Source: Serpens sp035497915 (GTDB taxonomy: Bacteria; Pseudomonadota; Gammaproteobacteria; Pseudomonadales; Pseudomonadaceae). Taken from it: DNA of 64,000 nucleotides. The notes beneath the pieces are model-generated. The model was given only the letters and a program-made list of their open reading frames with translations. It was not told where the DNA came from and ran no database searches. Made by a program: the position numbers and the translations under genes. Below, piece by piece: positions 49,458-58,503 of the stretch (position 1 is its first letter; every line of letters begins with the position of its first letter). The DNA lies in NCBI RefSeq assembly GCF_035497915.1, contig NZ_DATJCS010000021.1:1-64000 (forward strand), given 5' to 3'.

Positions 49458-51965
49458 TCAATACACATCGCGCCGGTAGCGCCCGGCCTCGACCAGCGCC
49501 CGCACGGCTTCGGCGCCCAGCAGCTCGTGCAGCGTGGCGTCGACCCCTGCGGCCATGCTGTCCAGGCTGCCGCAGACATACAGCGCCGCACCTTCGGCCA
49601 GCCAGTCGCGCAGGCGATCCTGCTGTCGGCGCAGCAGATCCTGGACGTAGAGCTTGTCCGGCTGATCGCGGGAGAAGGCCAGATCCAGATGCCGCAGGTC
49701 GCCGCGTTCCAGCGCCGCCTGCAGTTCCGCCGCGCAGTAGAAGTCGTGGGCGCGCTGGCGCTCGCCGAACAGCAGCCAGTTGCGTCGCTGCCCGGCCAGG
49801 GTGCGCGCGCGCAGCAGGGCGCGCAGGCCGGACAGGCCGGTACCGTTGCCGATCAGGATCAGTGGGCGGTCATCCGCCGGTAGGTGGAACGCGCTGTTGC
49901 GGCGTATCCGTCCCAGCAGTTGATCGCCCTCGGCCAGATGAACAGTCAGCCAGCCGGAGCAGAGGCCCAGGTCGCCGCCGGCGTGTCGCACCTGACGCAC
50001 GAACAGTTCCAGCACCCCATCGGCGGGGATCGAGGCGATGGAGTATTCGCGGCTGGCGAGCGGCATCAGGCTGTCGACCAGCGCCTGTCCGTGCAGGCCG
50101 ACCCGGTGGGCGAACGTTTCCGGCAGTTGCCGGGTGCTCAGTGCCTCGGCCAGGCGGACCCGCTGCCCGTCGAGCTCGACCGCTTCGTCGGCGTCGCGTC
50201 CGTGGCGCTGCAGCCAGGCCACGACCCTGGCCTGCGAGTGACGTGGACGAATCTCGAGGATGTCCCCGGCTCGCCAGTCACTCGGGGTTTCCGGCGTCAG
50301 GGTGAGCTGAAAGACCGGGCCGCCTTGACTGCCAGGGTTCAGGAGTTGGCGACGTTGGAGGGTCCAGCCCGTCCAGCGGTTGCCATGCCAGGCGGGAACC
50401 GCCGTGCCGGTCAGCTCGCTCAGCTGGCGCTGCCAGTGACGCAGGGCGGTCGAGTCCTGGTCGTCGACCTCGATGGACTCGAACAGGCGCTTGCCGCCCT
50501 GGCGTTCCAGCCAGGCGTCGACGCGGCGGGCGAAGGCGCAGAACTGCTCGTAGCGCCGGTCGCCCAGGGCGAGCACCGCATAAGCGAGCCGATCCAGCGG
50601 CAGGGTGGCTCCCAGCAGTCGGCGCTCGAAACCTCGGGCGTCATCCGGTGCCTCGCCGTCGCCGAAGGTGCTGAGCACGAACAGGGCCCGAGGCTGTCGG
50701 CGCAGGCTTGCCGCGTCGAGGCGCGCCAGGGGTTCGACGCGCACCGCCAGGCCGGCGGCCTGCAACTGGCCGGCGCTCTGCCAGGCAAGCTGCTCGGCGA
50801 AGCCGCTCTGGCTGGCGTAGCCGATCAGCCAGCCATTCCCGGGCGCGGCATTCGGTTCGCTGCGGGCCGCCCGCGCGGCGCGGCGCTTGCGACGGCGATC
50901 CAGATAGAGCAGCCAGCCGGTAACCAGGAAGAGCGGCATGAGCGCGCTGGCCAGCAGCATGAGCACTTTGCCCGGCAGGCCGAAATACTCACCCGAGTGC
51001 AAGGCGTAGACGCTGGTCAGCAGGCGGGCCTTGAGTGTCTTGTCGGCATAGCGTTCGTGACGGACGATCTCGCCGCTGCGCGGATCGAGCTGCAGCAGGT
51101 TGAAGGCACGGACGTGCTCGGCGCCGCGCAGGATGTAGAAAATCGTTGCCGGCTGGCCTGCCGCCGCCGGCAGGCGCAGGTTCCAGGCGATCAGCTGCGG
51201 GCCCGCCGCCCGCTGCATGCCCTGCCAGAGGGCGGCATAGTCCGGGGTCGCCGGTGCATCGGCCGCAGGCTGGCGGGCTTGCACGGCCGGCGGCGGGTCG
51301 GCCAGCAGCGCGGTAAGGCCCGCGCGATACCAGTCGTATGACCAGTACAGCCCCGTCAGGCTGGCGCACAGGTAGAACGGCAGGACCCAGGTCCCGGCGA
51401 CTGCGTGCAGGTCCCAGTGGAAGCCGCGCCCCGTCTTGCGCCAGTCGACGCTCAGCCAGGTCCGCCAGTGGCCGGCCCGGCGCGGCCAGCGCAGATACAG
51501 CCCGGACAGGCAGAGGAAGATCAGGATCAGGGTGCTGGCCGCGGTGATCTGCTTGCCGGTCTCGCCCATGGCCAGCCAGCGGTGCAGCTGCAACACCACC
51601 TGGAAGAATTCCTGGCCGCGCGGGGCACCCAGCACGTGCCCGTTGGCGGGGTCGAACAGGATGCGCGCGCCGCGCCGCTCGCCGGGAGGCGGCGCCAGGT
51701 AGGCGGTGGCGGGCCCTGCATGGCGGTCGTCGATGCGCAGATCCACGACCCGTTCGCCACTGCTCGATTCGAGCCGGGCAACCAGCTCGCCGAGCTCGAG
51801 CCGCTGCGCTCCGGCCGTTGCGAGCTGTCCGTGCCCGCTGTTGAGCAGGCGGAGGATTTCGCCCTCGAAGCTGTACAGGGCGCCCGTCACGCCCATGACG
51901 GCCAGCACCAGGCCGGCGCTGATGCCGAAGAGCCAGTGCAGCTGGAAGAGGATTTTCTTGAGCAC
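49458..51965 (-). CDS. PepSY-domain membrane flavoreductase (flavodoxin and FNR domains)
   Basis: 835-residue multidomain reductase. The N-terminal part (about residues 1-365) is a PepSY-TM region with four hydrophobic helices and HWLFGISAGLVLAVMGVTGA at the start. Next comes a flavodoxin-like FMN domain (about 380-520, GYASQSGFAEQLA and LSTFGDGEAPDD). The C-terminal FAD/NADPH domain has REYSIASIP near 635 and GNGTGLSGLRALL near 705. Such proteins reduce ferric siderophores in Pseudomonas-type iron uptake. It lies 83 bases downstream of a TonB-dependent receptor gene on the same strand. A GTG start at 51965 fits the hydrophobic N-terminus but has a weak ribosome-binding site. Confidence 0.87.
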   Translation of the reverse strand: MLKKILFQLHWLFGISAGLVLAVMGVTGALYSFEGEILRLLNSGHGQLATAGAQRLELGELVARLESSSGERVVDLRIDDRHAGPATAYLAPPPGERRGARILFDPANGHVLGAPRGQEFFQVVLQLHRWLAMGETGKQITAASTLILIFLCLSGLYLRWPRRAGHWRTWLSVDWRKTGRGFHWDLHAVAGTWVLPFYLCASLTGLYWSYDWYRAGLTALLADPPPAVQARQPAADAPATPDYAALWQGMQRAAGPQLIAWNLRLPAAAGQPATIFYILRGAEHVRAFNLLQLDPRSGEIVRHERYADKTLKARLLTSVYALHSGEYFGLPGKVLMLLASALMPLFLVTGWLLYLDRRRKRRAARAARSEPNAAPGNGWLIGYASQSGFAEQLAWQSAGQLQAAGLAVRVEPLARLDAASLRRQPRALFVLSTFGDGEAPDDARGFERRLLGATLPLDRLAYAVLALGDRRYEQFCAFARRVDAWLERQGGKRLFESIEVDDQDSTALRHWQRQLSELTGTAVPAWHGNRWTGWTLQRRQLLNPGSQGGPVFQLTLTPETPSDWRAGDILEIRPRHSQARVVAWLQRHGRDADEAVELDGQRVRLAEALSTRQLPETFAHRVGLHGQALVDSLMPLASREYSIASIPADGVLELFVRQVRHAGGDLGLCSGWLTVHLAEGDQLLGRIRRNSAFHLPADDRPLILIGNGTGLSGLRALLRARTLAGQRRNWLLFGERQRAHDFYCAAELQAALERGDLRHLDLAFSRDQPDKLYVQDLLRRQQDRLRDWLAEGAALYVCGSLDSMAAGVDATLHELLGAEAVRALVEAGRYRRDVY

Positions 51966-52048
51966 GAGGGTAGATCCAAGGGGTATCGGGAATGCTTGAG
52001 GATCGGATGTCGCCGGCGAGAGCTGGCAACATCCGATCCGGGGGCGCC

Positions 52049-54163
52049 TTAGAAGTCGAGCTGGTAGCCCAGGGTGAAGGTGCGACCGCGTCCGGCGAAG
52101 TACTGGTCGTCCCGGGTGCTGGCGGCCTGGGCGTAGTAGGTCATGTAGTCGCGGTCGAGCAGGTTCTCGATCCCCAGGCTGACCTCGCCGACCGGCAGGC
52201 GGTAGCCGAGCGAGGCATCCACCAGGCTGTAGCCGTCGAAGTGCAGGTCGGGGGTGTCGAAGCTGCGGCTGGCGTAGTGATTGGCCTGCAGGCGGCTGTT
52301 CAGCCGGTCGGTCCAGCGGGCCTGCCAGCTCAGTCCGAGGCGGTCCGGCGCGATGTTGGCGCCGTCCAGGTCGGTGTCGACCTTGCCGTCGCCGTCGGTG
52401 TCGGATTCACCGGTGAGCCGGGCATAGCTGGCCTGCAGGCGGTGCGCGTCGCTGACCTGCCAGCCGGCGGTGGCCTCGACGCCGGCGATCTCGGTGCGCT
52501 CGCGGCGCACCTGGAACACCCCGCCGACCCGCTCGAGGCGTGAACCCAGGTCCGAGTCGGACTCGAAATAGCTGATCTCGACGTCGACTGCCTGGCCGCT
52601 CAGGCGCAGGCCGACCTCGCGGTTGTCGGTGACCACCGGCTGCAGGTCGAGGAAGCTGTCGACCCGCTGGTCGGGCTGGCTGATGCCGCGCAGCACACGA
52701 CCGACATCGGGCATGCCGAAGCCTTCCGAGTAGTTGGCGAAGAGCTGCGCCCACTCGTTGACCTGGAACACCACCCCGGCGTTGTAGAGGGTTTCCTCGA
52801 AGTCGGGCTTGCCGCCTTCGACGCTCACGCCGGCGGGCGGGCTGTTGGAGGCGATGGTGCGGAAGCTGTCGACCTCCAGTTCGGCGAATTCGTGGCGCAC
52901 GCCGCCGTGCAGGGTCAGCCGTTCGCTGGCGCGCAGTTCCGCCTGGGCGAACGGGGCGACGTTGCGGAACACGGTTTCCGGCACCCACTCGCGATCGGTG
53001 GCGATCAGCATCTGGCGCGTGGTGTCCTGCAGGACGTCGACGCCGCCGGTGAGCTTGAGGTGCCCGTCGAACAGGCCGTCGCGACTGAGACTGAGCTTGC
53101 CGCCGAACTTGTCCGACTCGTTCTGCGACTGGTCGAACAGCGTTCCGACCGGGGCGATGGCCGCGTCCTGGAAGCTGCCCAGGACCCCACCGCCGTAGCG
53201 GGCACGAAAGCGCTGGCCGAACAGCTGGGCGGTGAGCAGGTTACCGGCCAGGTCGGCATCGGTGTAGGTCAGCGCGCCGGCCAGCACCTCGTTCTGCGGC
53301 GCCTTGCCCAGCGGCTGGCCCTTGCGCGAGGTGGCCGGGAGATCGGCGGCGCGGTCGCCCGGCACGTTGACGTAGTCGTGCTCGCCTTCGAGCTGGAAGC
53401 GGTTGACCATCAGCTCCAGGTTGCGGTCGGAGTCGAACCAGTAGCCGAGCTTCGCCAGCAGGTCGGTGCTGGTGGAATCCATGATGTCGCCCTGGGTGTC
53501 GTCGACGCCGATCAGCCGGTCGTTGGCGTCGTAGTGCATGCCGCGGCTCTGGCCGCTGACGGCGGCCAGGTAGTCCCAGTCGCCCTGGTTGCCTTCGATG
53601 CGGTAGTCCAGCTTGTAGCCCATGCCTGCGCCGGCGAAGTCGTCGGCGGCTTCCAGGCTGACTCCGGCATGCTGCTTGAGGGTTCCGCCCTGCGGCCGGC
53701 GGGTGACGTAGTTGATGATCCCGCCAGTGGCGCCCAGGCCGTGTTCGGCGCTGGCGCCGTGGATCACCTCGATGCGCTCGACCATCGACAGGTCCAGGGT
53801 GTAGCCGTCGCGCCCGCCGGCACGCAGGGGCGTGGATTGCGGTACCCCGTCGATCATGATCAGCGCCGCCCGGCCCCGGAAGGTCTCGCCCGCGTTGCTC
53901 AGCTTCTGCCGGCTGGGCGAATAGGAAGGGATCAGATTGCTCAGCACCTGGCCGTGGTCCGAGGTGATCGCCAGCTGTTCCTCGATCTGTGCCCGGGTGA
54001 TGACGGTGATCTTCTGCGGTGTTTTGCCGACTTCGCTCTTGCCGCGGGTGGCGTTGATGGTGAGGGTGTCGAGTTCGAGGGTTTCCCCGGCGATGGCCGG
54101 TGCGCAGGGCACGGTCATGAACGCCAGGGAAATGCAGACGCACAGGCGGGTTTTGCGGAACAC
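52049..54163 (-). CDS. TonB-dependent siderophore receptor (IutA/RhtA-like)
   Basis: 704-residue outer membrane receptor for ferric siderophores. A signal peptide covers about residues 1-26. The plug domain (about 40-160) has the RGRAALIMIDGVPQSTP and VERIEVIHGASAEHGLGATGG blocks, and the remainder is a 22-strand barrel ending in Phe. The plug resembles the aerobactin/hydroxamate group, so a hydroxamate-carboxylate ligand is a reasonable guess. I chose the GTG at 54163 because AGGAG lies seven bases upstream; the next ATG falls inside the signal peptide. It sits between another receptor gene and the flavoreductase. Confidence 0.9.
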   Translation of the reverse strand: MFRKTRLCVCISLAFMTVPCAPAIAGETLELDTLTINATRGKSEVGKTPQKITVITRAQIEEQLAITSDHGQVLSNLIPSYSPSRQKLSNAGETFRGRAALIMIDGVPQSTPLRAGGRDGYTLDLSMVERIEVIHGASAEHGLGATGGIINYVTRRPQGGTLKQHAGVSLEAADDFAGAGMGYKLDYRIEGNQGDWDYLAAVSGQSRGMHYDANDRLIGVDDTQGDIMDSTSTDLLAKLGYWFDSDRNLELMVNRFQLEGEHDYVNVPGDRAADLPATSRKGQPLGKAPQNEVLAGALTYTDADLAGNLLTAQLFGQRFRARYGGGVLGSFQDAAIAPVGTLFDQSQNESDKFGGKLSLSRDGLFDGHLKLTGGVDVLQDTTRQMLIATDREWVPETVFRNVAPFAQAELRASERLTLHGGVRHEFAELEVDSFRTIASNSPPAGVSVEGGKPDFEETLYNAGVVFQVNEWAQLFANYSEGFGMPDVGRVLRGISQPDQRVDSFLDLQPVVTDNREVGLRLSGQAVDVEISYFESDSDLGSRLERVGGVFQVRRERTEIAGVEATAGWQVSDAHRLQASYARLTGESDTDGDGKVDTDLDGANIAPDRLGLSWQARWTDRLNSRLQANHYASRSFDTPDLHFDGYSLVDASLGYRLPVGEVSLGIENLLDRDYMTYYAQAASTRDDQYFAGRGRTFTLGYQLDF

Positions 54164-54248
54164 GTGAAAGCTCCTGGTGGTTTTTTGTATTGAGGAAGAG
54201 AGCGGGAGCCGAGGGGCCGGCGGGGATCCGCCGACCATCGGCATGCCG

Positions 54249-56207
54249 TCAGAGGTCGTAGTTGAGCCCGACGAACAGGCTGCGGCCCATGAGGATGTTG
54301 TCGACCGAGCGGGCGACGTCGTCGCGTTTCTCGTTGGCCAGGTTGTTGATGCCCGCCTTGAGCGCCAGCTCCGGGGTCGCCTGGTAGCGTGCGCCCAGGT
54401 TGAGGGTGTGGTAGGCGTCGCTTTCCACGCTCGGCCGGGCGGCGGAGACATACAGCAGCTGGCTGCCGGTGTACTGGTAGTCGAGGTTGGCACCCAGTTT
54501 CGCCGTGGCCTGCCAGTCGATGCCGACGTTCGCGAGGTGGCGGGGCGTGTTGCGCAGGGTTTCGCCGCTGTCGCGGTTCTCGCTGTCGGCGTAGGTGTAG
54601 TTGGCGCGCAGGCCGATGGCCGGGTTGAGCGCGTAGCGCCCCTGCAGCTCGTAGCCGCGGATGCGCGCCTTGTCGACGTTGCTGTAGGTCATCACGCTCG
54701 GCCGGTAGCCGGCGCGCCAGCTGTCGGTGTAGATCATGTCCTTGATGTCGTTGGCGAAGAACATGACGCCGGCCTCCAGGCGGTCATCCTGGTACAGCGT
54801 GCCCAGCTCGTAGCTGGTGGCGGTTTCCGGCTTGAGGTCGGGGTTGCCGACCAGGCTGCACATGCCGCGGCAGGCCAGCACGCTGTAGCTGTCGTCGAGC
54901 TGGTAGATGCTCGGCGCCTTGAAGGCCTTGCCGGCGCCGCCCTTGATCACCCAGTGGCTGGTGAGGTTGTACACGCCATAGACGCGCGGGCTGAATTCGC
55001 CGCCAAAGCTGTCGTGGTCGTCCCAGCGCCCGCCGAGGGTGATGTCCAGGGCGCCGAGGGAGAATTCGTCCTGCAGGTAGAGGGCCTGCTGGTCCACGCG
55101 AACCTCCGAGCCCAGGTTCTGGCTGTGGGCGAGCTCGGTGCGGCGCAGTTCGCCGCCGGCGGTGAGCCGGTGGTTGCCGAGCAGGCCGCTGAGCTGGCCG
55201 TCGAGGGTGTCGTTGATCTGGCTGACGTTGCCCTTCCCGCCGCGCAGGGTGGTCATCAGCTCGGAGTCGTCCATCAGGTCGACGTCCTCGTGGTAATAGC
55301 GCACGCGGGTCTCAAGCGCGTCCCAGTTGCCGGTGTGGCTCAGGCCGAGGGTCCAGCGCTCCATTTCCTGCAGGTTGGTCGGGAAGGAAACGCCCGAGTT
55401 GTTCCAGGTGGCCTTGCGGTCGTCGCTGCGATAGCTCATGTCCAGGTCGACCGTCTGCTGCTCGTCCACCAGCCAGCTCAGCGCGCCCAGCGCACTGCCG
55501 GCCTGGCGTTTCTCCGTGGCGTCGGTGTTGGGGAAGACGGTCTGCTCGGAGCGCCAAGCGGCCTGGTCGGTCGATTCCAGGATCAGGTTGCCGAGCAGTA
55601 CGTTGTCGACCAGGGCGCCGCCGAGGTAGCCGCTGGCGCGGTGACGGTCGCCGGACTCGCCCTCGGTGGGATGTTCGTACAGGTAGCCAATGCCGGCCTG
55701 GGGCGTGCCGGAGGGCTGGCGCAGGATCACGTTGACCACGCCGCCCAGCGCGTCGGCGCCGTACAGCGAGGACATCGGCCCGCGAATCACCTCGATGCGT
55801 TCGATGGCGGCCATCGGGATCGAGGACAGGTCGAAGTCGTTGGCGTAGTTGGAGGTCAGCGCCTCGCGCGAATTGACGCGCCGGCCGTTGATCAGCAGCA
55901 GGGTGTAGTCCGAATCCATGCCGCGCAGCTTGATCTCCTGGCGACCGTAGGACGAGGCGGGGCTGATCTGGGTGCCCGGCAGGTACTTGATCGCATCGGC
56001 CAGGGTATGCACCGGCCGCTTCGCCAGCTCTTCGCGGGTCACGACCGAGACGCTGGCCGGTGCGCTCAGCTCGCTGTGCGCGGTCTGGGTGGCGGAAATG
56101 ACGATGTTGTTTGCGATCTCGAGCGTATCGGCCAGGGCGAGGCCGGGCAGCAGGCTGGCCAGCAGGGTCAACGGCAAGTGACGGGGACGGCGGAGGAAAG
56201 CAGACAT
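54249..56207 (-). CDS. TonB-dependent receptor (CirA/FepA-like)
   Basis: 652-residue outer membrane receptor. A signal peptide ends near residue 26 (GLALA-DT). A TonB-box-like stretch NNIVISATQT follows. The plug has KLRGMDSDYTLLLINGRRVN (about residues 95-114) and a PMSSLYGADALGGVVNVI block, and the barrel ends in an aromatic-rich strand (LFVGLNYDL). Similarity is to the CirA/catecholate group, so a catecholate siderophore or its breakdown product is likely. ATG at 56207 has GGAG six bases upstream. A Fur-box-like sequence lies about 110 bases upstream, and the gene is first in a three-gene minus-strand group. Confidence 0.9.
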   Translation of the reverse strand: MSAFLRRPRHLPLTLLASLLPGLALADTLEIANNIVISATQTAHSELSAPASVSVVTREELAKRPVHTLADAIKYLPGTQISPASSYGRQEIKLRGMDSDYTLLLINGRRVNSREALTSNYANDFDLSSIPMAAIERIEVIRGPMSSLYGADALGGVVNVILRQPSGTPQAGIGYLYEHPTEGESGDRHRASGYLGGALVDNVLLGNLILESTDQAAWRSEQTVFPNTDATEKRQAGSALGALSWLVDEQQTVDLDMSYRSDDRKATWNNSGVSFPTNLQEMERWTLGLSHTGNWDALETRVRYYHEDVDLMDDSELMTTLRGGKGNVSQINDTLDGQLSGLLGNHRLTAGGELRRTELAHSQNLGSEVRVDQQALYLQDEFSLGALDITLGGRWDDHDSFGGEFSPRVYGVYNLTSHWVIKGGAGKAFKAPSIYQLDDSYSVLACRGMCSLVGNPDLKPETATSYELGTLYQDDRLEAGVMFFANDIKDMIYTDSWRAGYRPSVMTYSNVDKARIRGYELQGRYALNPAIGLRANYTYADSENRDSGETLRNTPRHLANVGIDWQATAKLGANLDYQYTGSQLLYVSAARPSVESDAYHTLNLGARYQATPELALKAGINNLANEKRDDVARSVDNILMGRSLFVGLNYDL

Positions 56208-56510
56208 GAAGACTCCATTGCGGGGGTATTCCCGGTTGGGGGTGCCGCCGAAACGTGCGGAGCAGAGAGAAAGGGGCTGGCGACGGGCAGGGATGCTAAA
56301 GTGCCGGTGCCTGGTAATCAATAGTAAACATTATCATTTAGATTAAGCTTAACGATGCGCGCCCGGCCGCTGGGGAGGGGAGGCAAGCCATCCGGCCCGC
56401 CTCAGGGGGTGCCAGACAAGGCGCAGCCGGGTGTACAACACTCCAATCCGGCGGCGTCATCACTGTGGTTGCGCAGCGGTGATGCGCGGCTTGAACGAAG
56501 GAGGTTTTCT
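56208..56510. other. 303-bp divergent region: receptor gene and methyltransferase gene
   Basis: It holds the Fur-like site at 56317-56335, an A/T-rich core (56315-56350) and, near the methyltransferase, a CATCAC/GTGATG inverted repeat (about 56456-56483). No gene is seen. The A/T-rich core is likely to contain the receptor promoter. Confidence 0.45.
56317..56335 (-). promoter_or_regulatory. Fur-box-like operator
   Basis: The 19-mer ending in CATTATC matches about 13 of 19 positions of the Fur consensus GATAATGATAATCATTATC. It lies in an A/T-rich patch upstream of the CirA-like receptor start, where iron-dependent repression by Fur would be expected. Confidence 0.6.
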
Positions 56511-57251
56511 ATGCCCAAGGCCGCCCCGTTCGAGGAACACCATGAACGCTACGACGCCTGGTTTGGCGAGCATGCGTTCGCTTATCTGTCGGAGCTGCTG
56601 GCCTTGCGGCCTTTCGTGCCCTGGCAGGGGCGTGGCCTCGAAATCGGCGTCGGCACGGGTCGTTTTGCCGCGCCGCTGGGGGTGGGGGTGGGGCTGGACC
56701 CCGCACCGGCCATGCTGGCGCACGCCGCGGCGCGCGGCATAGAGGTGGTCGAAGGGGTGGCCGAGCACCTGCCGTTCGCCGACCACAGCTTCGATCACGC
56801 GCTGCTGGTGACCACCCTGTGCTTCCTTGATGCGCCCGACCAGGCGTTGCGCGAAGCGCGGCGGGTGCTGACGCCGGACGGACGCCTGGTGATCGGCTTC
56901 GTCGACCGCAACAGTGCATTGGGGCAGCTCTACGCACAGCGCCGGGAACAGAGCCTGTTCTACCGGGAAGCGACCTTCCGCTCTGCCGAGGAGGTGGAGC
57001 AATTGCTGCTGGGCAGCGGGTTCGCGATCGAGGCCTGGGGCCAGACGCTGGCCCAGGCGCCGGACGAGATGTGCGAAATCGACCCGTTGCGGCCGGGGCA
57101 CGGCCAGTGCCCGTTCGTGGTGGTGGCAGCCTCTCCGGCGTGCGCGCCTTCCGAGGTCAGCCTGGCGGGCTGGGTGCGGGCGCCGGAGGAGCGCCCTGGG
57201 CCGGGGGCGGGACTGGTCAGGCGGGCCGACCGCTTTACCGGGCCTGGATGA
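56511..57251 (+). CDS. Class I SAM-dependent methyltransferase
   Basis: 246-residue methyltransferase of the Methyltransf_11/UbiE-like fold. Motif I is LEIGVGTGRF (about residues 43-52), motif II region VVEGVAEHLPFADHSFDHAL (about 80-99), and the post-motif LREARRVLTPDGRLVIGFVD is present. Cysteines in the C-terminal third (CEIDPLRPGHGQC) are notable, but the four-Cys pattern of ArsM arsenite methyltransferase is not evident. A near-perfect GGAGG six bases before the ATG fixes the start. It converges with the Trx-like gene and overlaps its 3' end by 17 bp. Its substrate is unknown; the arsenic neighbourhood is only circumstantial. Confidence 0.8.
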   Translation: MPKAAPFEEHHERYDAWFGEHAFAYLSELLALRPFVPWQGRGLEIGVGTGRFAAPLGVGVGLDPAPAMLAHAAARGIEVVEGVAEHLPFADHSFDHALLVTTLCFLDAPDQALREARRVLTPDGRLVIGFVDRNSALGQLYAQRREQSLFYREATFRSAEEVEQLLLGSGFAIEAWGQTLAQAPDEMCEIDPLRPGHGQCPFVVVAASPACAPSEVSLAGWVRAPEERPGPGAGLVRRADRFTGPG

Positions 57252-57471
57252 GGGCGGCGATCTCGCTGGGCGTCAGTACCTTGCCCACCGAGACCACCTG
57301 GTCGTCGATGGCCAGCGCCGGGGTGGACATCACGCCGTGGGCGGCGATCTCGGCAAAGTCGGTGACCTTCTGCACGTCGGCCTCACGCCCGAGGCTGGCC
57401 AGCGCCGCCTGGGTGTTCTCGGTGAGGGTCAGGCACTTCTTGCAGCCGGAGCCGAGGATTTTGATGATCAT
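57235..57471 (-). CDS. Small thioredoxin-like CxxC protein (redox-active disulfide protein 2 family)
   Basis: 78-residue thioredoxin-fold protein with the CKKC motif (Cys10 and Cys13 in GSGCKKCLTL) and a cis-Pro site in STPALAIDD (about residues 49-57). This small family is often encoded beside ArsP/COG0701 permeases, as here, where the permease is 16 bases upstream. A thiol-relay role for the permease is inferred. Its 3' end overlaps the convergent methyltransferase gene. Confidence 0.87.
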   Translation of the reverse strand: MIIKILGSGCKKCLTLTENTQAALASLGREADVQKVTDFAEIAAHGVMSTPALAIDDQVVSVGKVLTPSEIAALIQAR

Positions 57472-57487
57472 GTGATTCTCCTTGGGT

Positions 57488-58492
57488 TCAGAGGAACAGG
57501 TAGGCGAGGCTGTTGAACAGGTAGCCGATCAGCATGATGCCGACCACGACGATGGCCAGGAACAGGGCCAGCAGCGGCGCCTTGACCACCTTCTTGAGCA
57601 TGATCAGCGACGGCAAGGACAAGGCGGTCACCGCCATCATGAAAGCCAGCACCGTGCCCAGGCCAACCCCCTTGGCGACGAGCGCCTCGGCGATCGGCAG
57701 GGTGCCGAAGATGTCGGCGTACATCGGCACGCCGACCAGCGCGGCCAGCGGCACCGACCACCAGTTGTCCTGGCCGATCACCGTGGTGATCAGGTCCTGC
57801 GGAATCCAGTTGTGAATGGCGGCGCCGATGCCCACGCCGATCAGGATGTACAGCCAGACCTTGCGGATGATGTCGGCGACCTGCTCGCGGGCATAGGTCA
57901 GGCGGTCGCGCAGGGTCAGTTGTTCCTGCGGCAGATCCAGCACCTTGTGCTGGGTGACGAAGGCTTCGACGTACTGCTCCATGCGCGCCTGGCCGATCAG
58001 CGTGCCGCCGAGCACCGCCAGCACGATGCCCACCACCATGTAGGCCAGGGCAATCGACCAGTTGAAGATGCTGGCCAGCAGGATCATCGACGCCAGATCA
58101 ACGAGCGGTGAGGAGATCAGGAACGAGAAGGTCACCGCCAGCGGCAGGCCCGAACTGGTGAAGCCGATGAACAGCGGGATGGACGAGCAGGAGCAGAACG
58201 GCGTGACTGTGCCCAGCAGGGCGCCGGTGAGGTTGGCCTTGAAGCCGCGCAGGCCGCCGAGAATCCTGCGGGTGCGCTCGGGCGGGAAATAGCTCTGCAC
58301 CCAGGAGATGGCGAAGATCAGCACCGACAGCAGGATGAAGATCTTGATCACGTCATAGATGAAGAAGTGCAGGCTGCCGCCGAGGCGGCTGGCCATGTCC
58401 AGACCGAACACGTCCTCGACCAGCAGGCGGACCAGCCAGGACAGCCAGTCCATGCGCAGCAGCTGATCGTTCAGCCATTGGAAAATGCCCAT
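57488..58492 (-). CDS. ArsP/COG0701-family permease
   Basis: 334-residue integral membrane protein with about eight to ten helices of the permease family that includes ArsP, an efflux pump for trivalent organoarsenicals. The family signature TPFCSCSSIPLFIGF (about residues 97-111) carries the cysteines Cys100 and Cys102. A second conserved stretch, ALVGVPMYADIFGTLPI, occurs near residue 240. It lies 11 bases downstream of acr3 and just upstream of the Trx-like gene, all on one strand. Organoarsenical export is inferred from family and context; related permeases of other specificity exist. Confidence 0.82.
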   Translation of the reverse strand: MGIFQWLNDQLLRMDWLSWLVRLLVEDVFGLDMASRLGGSLHFFIYDVIKIFILLSVLIFAISWVQSYFPPERTRRILGGLRGFKANLTGALLGTVTPFCSCSSIPLFIGFTSSGLPLAVTFSFLISSPLVDLASMILLASIFNWSIALAYMVVGIVLAVLGGTLIGQARMEQYVEAFVTQHKVLDLPQEQLTLRDRLTYAREQVADIIRKVWLYILIGVGIGAAIHNWIPQDLITTVIGQDNWWSVPLAALVGVPMYADIFGTLPIAEALVAKGVGLGTVLAFMMAVTALSLPSLIMLKKVVKAPLLALFLAIVVVGIMLIGYLFNSLAYLFL

Positions 58493-58503
58493 CGTGTTTC
58501 CCT

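Noticed and set aside
54177..56324. 715-codon open frame antisense to the CirA-like receptor
   Set aside because: Val/Ala/Gly-rich shadow of a receptor gene with a clear signal peptide, plug and barrel.
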